A DNA stretch of 64,000 nucleotides from Paulinella micropora (taxonomy: Eukaryota > Cercozoa > Imbricatea > Euglyphida > Paulinellidae), in contig WBZZ01000997.1 in NCBI GenBank assembly GCA_019918135.1, positions 1 through 64,000 of the forward strand, read 5' to 3'. A program made the translations under genes and the position numbers. Position 1 is the stretch's first letter. Each line of letters begins with the position of its first letter. Below the pieces are notes generated by a model, which saw only the letters and a program-made list of their open reading frames with translations, was not told the DNA's origin and ran no database searches. Below are positions 1-10,132 of the stretch, piece by piece.

Positions 1-454
1 TTTTACTGTCGTTGGACAGTAAAACTCGCGCACACAACTAGAAATAACAGCAGGAGTGCAGGAAAAGAAAGAGATGTATATGAAGATAGATGGACAGATA
101 GAAAAATAGAAAGGGGAGATCGCATAACTCTCTGCAGATACACATAACGCATGGATACATTACACACACCTCCACACACACATACACAAACCAGTCACAT
201 ACACACACAACTCTTGGTGTACACGTTCAGCAAAAGAAACACACACACACACAATTCTCTGTGTACACGTTCAGCCCAAGAAACACGCACGGAGTAACAC
301 ACACACACATACACACGCAACTTTCTGTTTGTATACGACGACAGATAGCAAAGTCATTTCACGTGAGTGTGAATATGGTCACCAATATGAGAGAGAGAGG
401 GGGAAGAGGGAGAGGGGAGGAGGGGCCGATCGTTGGTTACTACGATGCCATTGG
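1..454. repeat. CA-rich simple-sequence region
   Basis: The first 450 bases are dominated by short (CA)n and (CACA)n runs mixed with GA-rich stretches. I see no supportable gene here. The short open frames through it are low-complexity. It abuts the 5' side of the D5-like gene, whose true start cannot be fixed. Confidence 0.7.
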
Positions 455-2401
455 GCAAACCCAATGTTGGCAGCATTGGACAACTTCAATCGGTTGCGCC
501 TGATCTCTACCAACTTGGAACGCTGCATGCACGAGCTCGTCCTGTACGGCAACAAACACAAGCACGTGCGCTTCGATGGCGCGGTCCTGAGGCCACATGA
601 CTCAATTCCAGGCGTCTACACGAAGATCAATGCAAGCTTCGCCGACTACGTAAACACTGCCCTGGCTACCTCTGTCTACTACACCGAGCGGATGACTCGT
701 CTGTCGTCTCTCGAGAAATGGTACGAGACTGGCAACCACCCTCGTTTTCCTGTCCTGTGCAAGGACCAGTCCAACTGGATAAGCTTCAGGAACTGCACCT
801 TCGACATCAAGGAGCTGAACCTTTACACGTGGGAGCAACTGGCAGAAGCGGGCAAGAAGCCGCCCTTTACCGATCATTTCTAAGACGTGGAAGTGGACAT
901 CGCCAAGCTACAAGAGTCGGTGAATCACACTGACGAGTGGCTGACCCCGCTGTGGGCCGGTCTGCTGCGGTACCAGCTTTCTGAGGAGATGGCGGAGTTT
1001 CTGGAAGTGAGCCTGGGCCGCGTACAGTACCCCGTCTGTGCCTATGACGACTGGCAGGGCTTCCTGTACATGGTTGGTGATAGCCGTACAGACAAGGGGA
1101 CGATTATCAAGGTGCTGAGGGCCATGAAGCCTAGCCACAAGATTGGCGCTCTGGCGATGTCATCCGAAGGCAAGTTCGGCATGCAGGGGGTGTACCTGAA
1201 GGAGCTCTTGGTGGTGGACGATATGCCGATCGGCTTCGAGAAGGCGCTGGACCAGTCCCTGCTGCAACGCATGGTCTCCGGTGAGATGGTGCCAGTCGAA
1301 CGCAAGTACCTGACGGGGATAACAGACCACGTCTGGACAGTGCCCCAGGCCTGGGCCTCCAACCATGTGTTGAATTACAAGGACAACCAAGGGCAGATAG
1401 GTGACAGACTTCATGTTTTCTTCTTTCGCACAGAAGTGAAAGAGAAGAAGCCTCGGCTAGCGGAAGACATCATCGAGAAGGAGCTGCCGTACATCCTTCT
1501 GCGATGCGTCAAGCGTTATAGGTCCCTGGTGGAGCAGAAGAGTCGCTGTGATTTTTGGCTGCACGTCGCGCCCGAGGAACTGTGCAAAAACAAAAGGGAT
1601 ATCCAGAGCCAGACGAACCTGTTGAGCAAGTTCCTCAACGAAGGTAGCACCGAGTGGCGCGTGCGAAAAAAGACTGGCTACTTCACTCCGTGGGACAAGT
1701 TGGAGGCGGCCTTTGTCAAGTTCTTGAAAGATGACCAGCGCTCGTTCTTCGTCAAGTTCGACGACATCGGGGACACCGCGTTGCGCAGGCAGGGATACGA
1801 GGTGTTCAGAGGCGAAAAGAAATGCAACTTCTGCAAGTATTGTAGTACACACAAGGACATGCCTGGCCAAGATTGCGGGCCTAAATTTGGTTGCTCCGAT
1901 ACGATGTGCTGGATGAAGCCTAGCAAGGAGAACTGCGGCAAACATTACAACGAGAAACGCGTGCGTGGCAAGCTACAGGGCATCCGCAACATGAAGCTGG
2001 TGAGAAAGGACGATTACGCGGAGGAAGGCGACGACGACTCTACTCCGCCTAAGCTTGTCGGTTCGGAATTGGAACCCAGTGGCAGCCTCAGCGAGAGCGT
2101 CAAGGAGTGGCAGGAAAGGGTTTTGACCTTGGCAGCGGCGCAGGAGAACACAGAAGAGGTCAGGCGCGCGATCGAAAAAATGTTAGAGGCGAATAGCAAG
2201 GCGGAGCGCAGGCGCGTCTGCCAGATTGCTGGCATCAAGGACTGGAAGGCTTTAAAAAAGAAGTACAAGGAAGCACAAAAGCGAACGCGAGAGGAGCGGC
2301 AGGCGCAGGGGTCTTCTTCCAAGAGGTCCCGACTGTCGGCCGACAGTCAGGAACGTGCGGAAAAGTACCCTTTGGATAAAAACGATAAAGAACCAGAATA
2401 A
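455..2401 (+). pseudogene. D5-like primase-helicase, old virus copy
   Basis: This region encodes the helicase part of a D5/SF3-type viral primase-helicase. The N-terminal third carries a D5_N-like segment ending NCTFDIKELNLYTWEQ. The middle has a Walker-A-like segment near FLYMVGDSRTDKGTI and a Walker-B-like segment ELLVVDDMP. A following region with IGDRLHVFFF fits the sensor part of SF3 helicases of large DNA viruses. The C-terminus has a Cys-rich cluster (about 1825-1935), then a Lys/Arg/Glu-rich tail with a possible nuclear signal SSKRSR. In viruses this enzyme unwinds DNA at the replication fork. The copy looks broken, with about one break, and its 5' end merges into simple repeats. Base composition is host-like, unlike the AT-rich element further right, so it is a separate and probably older acquisition. 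Family call fairly secure; donor virus unknown. Confidence 0.6.
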
Positions 2402-3525
2402 CCAGGATGTTCAAGAGGTAAGTTTTTGGATTATGTTCATTCTCATTTTTATCCAAAGGCCTGTTACTGCTTTTTTTTCGTATCAACAGCATTTTGCGAA
2501 CCCACCATGCCTTCTGTGTGTGTGTTGCAGGCGCACGCTAGATTTCCGTGCGTCAGACAGTGGCAGTGCGCTGGCTGCACTGACAATAGGCGATTGTCTT
2601 CAAAGGGTTCGGCAGGAGACTATAAAAAAAGAATTTCTTTGGTTTTCATTAAATTAGTTTTTTTCTTTGATGAACACGATTCTTACCCACGGCATCCGAA
2701 GCCGGAGAGACCAGCGCGGACACGCTCACGAGCAGGCGGGGGCACCCTGCCCCTTGCAAAACGCACACTCGATCTCTGCCCGAAGCGGCGGTTTTGTTTG
2801 CGGTTTGGGCTTTTTCTTGCGCGCCCCGCCCCTCTCCCCTCGTCCCTTGCCCCTTTCTCCCCCCCCCCCCCCCCGTTCCTACCTTCCCACGACACCAAAA
2901 GGGGGGGGGAAGTGGCCTGCCCCCCCCCCCCCTCCTCCTCTATGATGGGAGTCCGGTGAAAGATAAAGAAATCCTCTGCCCGTCGAGCAGCTTTGTTTTT
3001 TCTGAGCCTCTCCCCATCCCTCCCTCCCCCCCCCCCCCTAAGACTTTTGCCCCGACATGTTCCTTCTTCCCTGTCCCGCCCCTCACCCTTGCCCCCCCGC
3101 TTTCCGGCGGCCCCCCACCCTTTGCCCGAGAAGAGCAGAGAGAGAAAAAGGAGGGGGGGGGGCCTGCACGTACGAAAGTAGCACAGCGCAAGCCGGCCCC
3201 CCCCCCCTGTTAACGTCCACCCAGCGGCCCCCCCCCCCCACCTACCCAAACTGAGAAGGCGCAAGGGCGAAACAAAGAGAGAGACACGCACGGTCTCCAG
3301 AATCGACACTTTGCAGTGCGTGCCACGCCTCTCCCCCCCCCCCCCCCCCTCTCTCCTTTCCCACCCCATCCCCACGCACGCACACACACTCCCCCCCCCC
3401 CCCCTTTCCCCTCCCCTTCCCCGTGCGCGCTCAGCCGTCGTGCTTCTCGTTGGTGCCTAACTTTTTTTGCTGTGTGCCTGTGTGCCTATATTTTGCATCT
3501 CGTAGACGGTACACAACCCCAAACC
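2402..3525. other. Non-coding, poly-C and CT-rich; possible 3' intron
   Basis: A consensus donor (GAG then GTAAGT, at 2418) and acceptor (TTGCAG, ending 2530) could frame a 113-base intron just after the D5-like stop, which hints that the region is transcribed. The rest is rich in C-runs of 8 to 14, with matching open frames of Pro/Gly/Arg that I treat as artefacts. Confidence 0.4.
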
Positions 3526-3990
3526 ATGAGCAATTACTTGGACTCGGAAGCGGCCGGCGGGAGCGACGAGAGCAGCGACTCGGAGGAGTCGCTGGACAGC
3601 GGGGAGGACTCACAAGAGAGCGACGACGACGGGTCGTTTATCGCGGACGACGACGAGGAGGAAGAGGAGGAGGAGAAGAGCGGGGACGAAGCAGTGTCCA
3701 AGAAACGCGGGCGCCGCGAAGCCGGCGCGGATGGCCAGAAGAGCAACAAGAAGAGCCACCAGAAGAGCAACAAGAAGAAGAGCAAGAAGAAGAGCAAGAA
3801 GAAGCCAGAGAAAGCGGAAGAAGACAGAAGTGCCAAGAAAAGAAAGACCGAAGAAGGCGCCAAGCCCAAGAAGAAGGCGAAGCCCGCCAGGGGCGACAGC
3901 TCCGCGTCCACGTCCGAGGACGAGGCGGAAGAGAAACGCGCCCCCGGTAATAATAATGAGAATAAAAATAATAATAATAATGAGAAATAA
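3526..3990 (+). CDS. Small acidic/basic low-complexity nuclear-type protein
   Basis: A 154-residue protein starting MSNYLDSEAAGG. The ATG lies in the context AAACCATGAG, and the pyrimidine-rich leader upstream looks like an untranslated region, so I prefer this start to the longer frame from 3316. Residues about 10-60 are Ser/Asp/Glu-rich with the segment SFIADDDEEEE. Residues about 60-125 are Lys-rich tandem tracts of the type KSNKKSHQKSNKKK and KKPEKAEED. The end is Asn-rich (AAT repeats). Such acidic-then-basic composition is common in chromatin- or RNA-binding proteins and histone chaperones, but there is no folded domain to name. A (GA)n repeat follows the stop directly. Function unknown. 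Confidence 0.5.
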   Translation: MSNYLDSEAAGGSDESSDSEESLDSGEDSQESDDDGSFIADDDEEEEEEEKSGDEAVSKKRGRREAGADGQKSNKKSHQKSNKKKSKKKSKKKPEKAEEDRSAKKRKTEEGAKPKKKAKPARGDSSASTSEDEAEEKRAPGNNNENKNNNNNEK

Positions 3991-4015
3991 TAGAGAGAGA
4001 GAGAGAGAGAGAGGG
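3988..4015. repeat. (GA)n microsatellite
   Basis: A short run of GA dinucleotides lies directly after the stop codon of the acidic/basic protein and immediately before the transposon-derived sequence. Confidence 0.8.
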
Positions 4016-5339
4016 TTACGCTGTGTACTCCGAGTTCATGGAGCCAATCCGGTTGGCTCGCTGAACTTTGTTGTGGACTTGGGATTTCTGGCGCCACTCA
4101 AGTGCCAGAGCCTCAGAGTTGAAACCCTCCTTCTGCTGAGCTGCTAGATCAGCACAAACCGCACAAATAGCGTAATTGCCATCACGGACCCACTTAACCT
4201 GCTGGAAATCGCGGCGCAAACTAACCTAATTAAACCTTCACCCGGGGGTAAATTAGGCTTGCAATGTGCCCCACGCACCATGCCAGTCACAGCAGCAGCC
4301 CAACCATTCCGGACATGAGCTAAAAGGACAGGAAAATTTTGTATGTCCTGCAGATGCCATATGCCATCCGCTGTAGTCTCGCAGTCAACCACAAAGAATT
4401 GGACGAGCATGACATAAATTACATCTTGCTGGTCGGTTTGGTCAACAAAGGCACCGGTGTCAAACCTCATGTTTTGCACAAAAAGAAACCTCGCCCTCCG
4501 CATGATTTTACCCCCCACACCGTGAATTCTCATCCACATGGTTTTGCACACAACAACCCCTCTGTACCGGAATTTTGTTGTGAAATTGGGGCCTGACATG
4601 CTCTGCAGCTGCCCAACCAACCAAGCCTTTAGCTGTGCTCGAGACATAGCAACCGTATCAGAACGAGACAACACAGCATGAACAGGACTCACCCATGCAT
4701 GACATTTCAATTGCTTGCAACATACAGATTTTATCTCATGCACAAGCTCTCTGAAACACATGCCAAGCAGCTGCTTGCGCGAGCCTGGCCTCACCTGTTT
4801 GGGCTGTCCTTTCCTGCGCTTAACATATATGTATGAACGCAAAGGGTCTTTGCGTGCACGCGCAACATGGGACACAGGCAAACCAAGGACCTTATACAGA
4901 GGCTCATTGCTCAACTGCCAGTCATGCTGCCCTCTGGGAGTTGCCTTGCGCTCTTCCTGACACATAATTCACAAAAGGGAAGAGTGAGTAAGGAAAGATA
5001 GAAAGTAAGAAAACAAGAAAGCAAGCAAGCAGGAAAGAGAAAAGAAAGAAAGAAAACCAGAAGAGACTCGTGAAAGCCATCCCAGTTGCAGTCGTCTGTT
5101 ACATTCTCGGTCTCAGTCATACAGCTCTCTTCCTTGGGTGATTGCCTAGGCGTCTCGGTTGTTCTCAGACTGCCCTCGCAGTTTTCCTCTTCAACACCGG
5201 TGCCCAGCAAGGTCGCCCAATCACCATACACACGGCTCGGAACCCCAACGGTTTGTGCAGTTAAAGTAGAAGTGTGTGTGCCTTCTTCGTCGTCTGAGGC
5301 CAGGGCTGCTAACCAGCCCTGCACCTCTTCCTTAGCCAT
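4016..5339 (-). pseudogene. Transposase-like gene of a DNA transposon, spliced, incomplete
   Basis: Read on the minus strand. Exon 1 (5339 to 5058, 94 codons) starts MAKEEVQGWLAALASDDEEG and is acidic. A 101-base intron (5057 to 4957, donor CTG/GTTTTC, long pyrimidine tract, acceptor TGTCAG) leads in matching phase into exon 2 (4956 to about 4225). Exon 2 holds the segments FRYRGVVVCKTMW and RIHGVGGKIMRRA, a pattern seen upstream of the catalytic core in several DDE transposase groups. A further segment in another frame (4219-4016) has AICAVCADLAAQQ and an H/R-rich continuation, a Cys-pair segment also usual in such transposases. The frame changes near 4.2 kb and no DDE core is visible, so the copy is truncated at its 3' side. 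Superfamily not assigned. It may be a domesticated fragment, but decay is simpler. Confidence 0.4.
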
Positions 5340-5371
5340 GTCAAGCAACGTACCAGTACCTAAGAAGAGTA

Positions 5372-5875
5372 AGAACAGTGCAGCATATTCATTTTCCGAC
5401 ACACGGTGGTTCAAAAGGAATTTTCAAAGTGTAACCACAAGATAAACACACATAAAACGAAACTAAAAAAAGAATCCCAAAAAAAAGGTGTACAGTTTGG
5501 GAACATGCTATCATGTTGATATTTTTGCTGCAGGTTTTTGAGAACAGTGCAGCATATTCATTTTCCGACACACGGTTCAAAAAGGAATTTTCAAAGTGTA
5601 ACCACAAGATAAACACACATAAAACGAAACTAAAAAAAGACTCCCAAAGAAAAAGGTGTACAGTTTGGGAACATGCTATCATGTTGATATTTTTGCTGCA
5701 GGTTTTTAAGAACAGTGCAGCATATTCATTTTCCGACACACGGTTCACAAGGAATTTTCAAAGTGTAACCATAAGATAAACACACATAAAACGAAACTTA
5801 AAAAAAGACGCCCAAAGAAAAAGGTGTACAGTGTGGGAATATGCTATCATGTTGATATTTTTGCTGCAGGTTTTT
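5372..5875. repeat. Three tandem ~168-bp units
   Basis: Units begin near 5372, 5541 and 5709, each with AGAACAGTGCAGCATATTC and each ending in TTTTTGCTGCAGGTTTTT. They are nearly identical. Each unit end resembles a 3' splice site (pyrimidine-rich, then GCAG). The array sits between the transposase-like gene and the charged-protein gene. Confidence 0.9.
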
Positions 5876-6081
5876 ACAACTGGTTGCCCACATTCCCCAG
5901 CTGCGTCCCAAGGTTGGTTCATCTTCAACCAACGTTTTGCATCTGCCATTTTTACCTGTCCGGCCAAAAAAAAATTTGGCGGACAGAGCCTCCGCCACTG
6001 CAAACTTTGACTCAGTTCAAAAAGGGAGGTTTTGAAAGGGGGTTGTCGAACCATGCAACGTCACAATCCAACTCAAAGGGA

Positions 6082-7460
6082 ATGCAGGAGGCAGCACGTA
6101 GTGCTAGCGCTAGTAGTGTGGAGGCATTTGGGCGAACTGCAGAAGGGGTGGTGTTTTTCCAAGTCGACGGTGTGTCAAGCAACGTACCAGTAGCTGAGGT
6201 TGTCGTTTCCGACGAAGTGAGACAACGGTATTGGAATTTCCCTACTGAGGCAAAGCTCAACGCCCTTGACCCAGATTGCCTGTGGAAGTACGATGCGAAG
6301 GCCAAGGATTGGATTGAGCAACAGGCTTCCAGTGCCAAACGCAAGCGGGGGGCAGTGAACCGATTTCACGAAGAACAGGAGAAAGCAGAAAAGAAACGGA
6401 GAAAAGAGCTGAGAAAGAAAAAAAAGGAAAAGAAGAGAGAGGAGAAAGAAAGGAAGAGAGAGGAGGAAGTTAAGAAGAAGAAAAGGGAGGAGGAATTGAA
6501 GAAGAAAGAGGAGGAGGAATTGAAGAAGAAGAAAGAGGAGGAGGAATTGAAGAAGAAGAAAGAGGAGGATGAAGTGAAGAAGAAGAAAGAGGAGGAAGTC
6601 AAGAAGAAAGATGAAGAGGAATTGAAGAAGAAGCAAGAGGAGGATGAAGTGAAGAAGAAAGAGGAGGAGGAATTGAAGAAGAAAGAGGAGGAGGACTTGA
6701 AGAAGAAAGAGGAGGAGGAGAAAGAAAAGAAGAAAGAGGAGGAAGAGAAGAAAGAGGAGGAGGAACTGAAGAAGAAAGAGGAGGAGGAAGAGAAGAAGAA
6801 GAAAGAGGAGGAGGAATTGAAGAAGAAAGAGGAGGAGGACTTGAAGAAGAAAGAGGAAGAGGACTTGAAGAAGAAAGAGGAGGAGGAAGAGAAGAAGAAG
6901 CAAGAGGAGGAGGACTTGAAGAAGAAAGAGGAGGAAGAGGAAGACAAGGAGAAGCCAGAGGAGGAGCAAGAGAAGAACAAGCAAGAGGAGGAGGACTTGA
7001 ATTCGAAGAAAGAGGAGGAAGAGGAGGAACTGAAGGAGAAAGAAAAGGAAAAGGAAAGGAAAGAGAAGGAGCAGAAGCAAGAAGAAACAAGTGATGATCC
7101 CGAACAGAGAGACTCCAATGATCATGACGAGATGTTGCCCCCTGTGCAAGACGGTTTCGGGCGTGTTTTTTCAATTTTCAAGTTTTCCATCCCGGCCGGC
7201 CAGGATGAGGCACCAAAATACCAAGATGGGTAAACGCAAGATTTTTTTTGTTGCTTGTAACATATAATTTGCGTGTAGGCTCAGGTTTGTGTACTTGACT
7301 GCCACTGGTCTCGTCCGGTACGGCGTTTTCCTCAAGCAAGTCATTTGTACGAATTTGGGAAGTTTTTTGGCCCAAGCACGCCAGCCGGTTCAAGTCATCG
7401 ACCCGGCACCTGAAGGAGAACTTTGCACAATAGCAAGGTCTACTACTACTACTAGTACTA

Positions 7461-7514
<54 letters not shown>

Positions 7515-7773
7515 TTACCATTACCACTACCACTACTACTATTTATCTATCTATTTATCTATCTATTTATCTATCTATTTATCTGTCTATCTATCTATCT
7601 ATCTATCTATTTATCTATCTGTTTATGTATCTATCTATCTATCTATCTACCTATCTATCTATTCTTTATTTCTTTCTTCTTTTCTTTTTCTTTTACTACT
7701 ACCCCCCCCTATCTATCTATCTATCTATTCTTTATTTCTTTCTTCTTTTCTTTTTTTTACTACTACCCCCCCC

Positions 7774-7809
<36 letters not shown>

Positions 7810-7825
7810 TCTTTATGTCTTTCTA

Positions 7826-7856
<31 letters not shown>

Positions 7857-9136
7857 TCATCTATCTATTCATCTATCTATCTATCTATCTATCTATTCTT
7901 TATTTCTTTCTTCTTTTCTTTTTCTTTTACTACTACCCCCCCCCCCCGGGAGCGCCCTTGTTGTTTCTTGCCTGTTGCAGACCAGTGGCTTTGGAACCTA
8001 AGAAACGCGGCAGTAAGAAGGGACACGACCATGCGCTGTTGATCTGTCGGTTAGTCACTGGGGGGACCATCCAGAACCCCAATTACCAACTTACCTTGAT
8101 CACTTACCAGAAGATCGATCCTGTCGTGAGCAGCGCCCTTAATTTGATTCCTAAGGAAGAGTATGTTGCGACCGTCATTCCCTTGTTAGCTCCGATGCAA
8201 CCGGGTACAACAAAGGATAATATGGTGTTCCTTCCGTGGTTTAAGCCCCTGCCACCGCTGTATGTACATGCGCTTCCATCGCCGCCCCCCCGACTGCCAC
8301 GCAAGTGCAAGGGCAAGCGTAAGTCGCCACCAGAGGACGAGATTTTGCTGAGGAAGACGATGATGTCCCCCTCATTCCCGCATCGGTACCGTCAATTTAA
8401 TTTATTATATTTGCTGATTCATTTCACATGCGGCCCAAACTTGCCTGTGTACTAGAAGCCTCCGCCTAAGAACAAGGGGAAGAAGTCCAAGACGCCCGGC
8501 AAATCCTCCCCGGGGGCTGGGGAAGTTCAGCAATCGGCATCGGATGGGCTCCAGCATACGAATGAGAAGGTTGACAAGTTCTTTGCTTTGATGAACGATT
8601 ACATGAAGAAGGATATGGAAGAAGCTAAGAAGCGCCGAAGCCAGGCCTTGGAGGAGGAACGTGCCTATATGAGGCAGCGCAAAGAGAACGAGAAGAAACT
8701 CGAACTGCAGCAACAGGAATGGATTGCAAGCATGAAAGCTGCGGCCGAGAAGTTGTCGGCGGCGAGTACATCGGTTGCCAGCGGTCTCGCCTCTCTGCGC
8801 CCACCTAACGACCCAGTCTCATTTCGCCCACCTAACGAAGTGCGCCCAGTCGTGAACGTAGACCGTTTTCTTCTTGATGGGGGCTCGCCGGAAGATTCGC
8901 TATCGCCGCCGTCGACGCGCGAAAGAGTCCCTGGGTTGCCACTCCGTCGCCATACGCATCATGTTACTGATTCTAATCGCGGCGGCAGTGGGGACGCGTA
9001 CATGTCCCGAAGGGACCCAAGTGTGGCACTTCTTCAGTATCATGCGCTGGTGGCGCAACAAGACGCGGAACGAGAGAGCGAACGCGCCCGTGCCCGTGCC
9101 CGCAACCAGATTGTCCTCTCCAATGTGTTTTGGTAA
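6082..9136 (+). CDS. Spliced gene for a highly charged coiled-coil protein
   Basis: Exon 1 runs from an ATG at 6082 (an upstream ATG at 5824 is possible) to 7229. Its first ~95 residues are ordinary (motif DEVRQRYWNFPTEAKLNALD). About 260 residues of Lys/Glu repeats of the KKKEEEELKKKEEEE kind follow, then a mixed tail. Donor GTAAAC at 7230 and acceptor TTGCAG ending 7980 join in matching phase to exon 2 (PVALEPKKRGSKKGHDHALL, then IQNPNYQLTLITYQKI). A second small intron (8386-8455) leads in phase to exon 3, with KPPPKNKGKK, a coiled coil around MKKDMEEAKKRRSQALEEER and an Arg/Ala-rich end. Between 8319 and 8357 the frame must change; a short intron with donor GTAAGT or a small indel would do it. 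An AATAAA lies at 9272-9277. The charged part would form a long single alpha-helix or coiled coil. Function unknown. Confidence 0.5.
7230..7980. repeat. Microsatellite-filled intron: (TAC)n, then (CTAT)n
   Basis: The putative 751-base first intron of the charged-protein gene carries a (CTA/TAC)n block around 7440-7540 followed by several (CTAT)n blocks to about 7920, separated by copies of a TTCTTTATTTCTTTCTTCTTTTC segment. Open frames here (IYLSIYLS-type) are artefacts. Confidence 0.85.
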
Positions 9137-9387
9137 TTCTTCATCATTTTAGCTTGCGGTTAATGTTAACATTGTTGTACAGGTGAAGGTTCACGTCAAA
9201 GTTCAGTTGGATGTTAGCTTGCGGTTGATGTTTAATTAATTGTAGAAAGCTTTTTGCTTCATTCTTAATGAAATAAAATCAGGAAATCACGTTGCCCCGT
9301 TAATATTAATGATTACCGGATGACTTCATTTCTGAATTTACGAACTGTGACTTTTTGAAAGAAAAAAAGGTTCAATCTTAAGTTGAA

Positions 9388-9745
9388 GTTTAATGATTAT
9401 TCAATAAATTATTAATAAATTTGTTTTAGAAACATTTGCAGCAGCAAATGGAAGCTAAATTACGGGTTTCCTGTCATTTCCGGTATTTTTCATAGCGTTG
9501 TCTATGTGACTTCAAGTTGGATTTTTTGTGACACTTTTCGAAAAAAAATTCAAGTGACAAGTTTAAGTTTAATGATTATTCAATAAATTGTTAATAAATT
9601 TGTTTTAGAATCGTTTGCAGCAGCAAATGGAAGCTAAATTACTGGTTTCCTGTTGTTTCCGGTAGTTTGTCATAGCGTCGTCTATGTGACTTTAAGTTGA
9701 TTTTTTTATGAAATACTATATGATGATAAAGTTGACCTTTTTTTG
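9388..9745. repeat. Two ~179-bp direct repeats at the element's left end
   Basis: Two units beginning at 9388 and 9567 share long near-identical stretches (for example GCAGCAGCAAATGGAAGC and CATAGCGTCGTCTATGTGAC or its variant). The whole 9300-9920 stretch has no gene. It may belong to the element's terminal or origin region. Confidence 0.85.
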
Positions 9746-9869
9746 AAAATATTTAATCATTTCATTCAAATATAATTTAAATGAATTAATAAATATAATT
9801 AAATGGATTTCGCATCATTTCCTTTGTTCTTCCGTTTCCTCTCTACTACGCTGTAGGAAATTTGGTTCC

Positions 9870-9887
9870 AAAGGTACATGTACCTTT
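9870..9887. promoter_or_regulatory. Perfect 18-bp palindrome
   Basis: AAAGGTACATGTACCTTT reads identically on both strands. It lies 34 bases before the first small gene of the AT-rich element. It could be a protein-binding site, a replication start or a resolution site. Nothing in the sequence decides between these. Confidence 0.6.
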
Positions 9888-9920
9888 TGCCGAAATAGTT
9901 GTTATAATACATAAGACCAA

Positions 9921-10079
9921 ATGGCACCGCCAAGAAAATATCTCACTGAAGAAGAGCGAAAGGAAGCCCATAGAAAATCCGCGAGGAAATATGCGAAGAG
10001 TAAGCCCCAAGTGTATCGTGATGCGAGCAAACGATATTATAATGAAAATCGGGAAGCTATTTTATTAAAGAAAAAATGA
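9921..10079 (+). CDS. 52-residue basic protein of NCLDV/virophage type
   Basis: A short ORF beginning MAPPRKYLTEEERKEAHRKS, followed by repeats of Arg/Lys/Tyr in the pattern RKYAKSKPQVYRDASKRYY. Many large-DNA-virus and virophage genomes carry small proteins with the same opening (KYLTEEER followed by evenly spaced KY/RY), usually taken as DNA-binding or regulatory. It is the first gene of the element, preceded by the 18-bp palindrome. It is complete with its own stop, although it could be the N-terminal part of a longer ancestral protein. Family resemblance from memory of the motif, not from a search. Confidence 0.5.
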   Translation: MAPPRKYLTEEERKEAHRKSARKYAKSKPQVYRDASKRYYNENREAILLKKK

Positions 10080-10109
10080 AAAAGAAAACATGTTAAAGAT
10101 AATAATATT

Positions 10110-10119
10110 CTTATATATA
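10110..10119 (+). promoter_or_regulatory. CTTATATATA promoter-like motif
   Basis: Identical 10-mer to those at 11374 and 13918. It ends 13 bases before the ATG at 10133. Confidence 0.55.
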
Positions 10120-10132
10120 CAATACATAACAA

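Noticed and set aside
2683-3387. Gly/Arg-rich and Pro-rich ORFs on both strands
   Set aside because: They only reflect poly-C/poly-G tracts in a non-coding stretch.
6175-7174. Leu/Phe- or Ser-rich ORFs antisense to the Lys/Glu repeat
   Set aside because: Mirror translations of the GAA/GAG-rich exon; the sense strand has the matching splice sites.
7500-7940. Long ORF with IYLSIYLSIYLS repeats on the plus strand
   Set aside because: It is a translation of a (CTAT)n microsatellite within a putative intron.
8319-8333. 15-base intron of ciliate type (GTAAGT...CAG)
   Set aside because: Its length is a multiple of three and would not repair the frame difference; the rest of the window shows introns of 70 bases or more.
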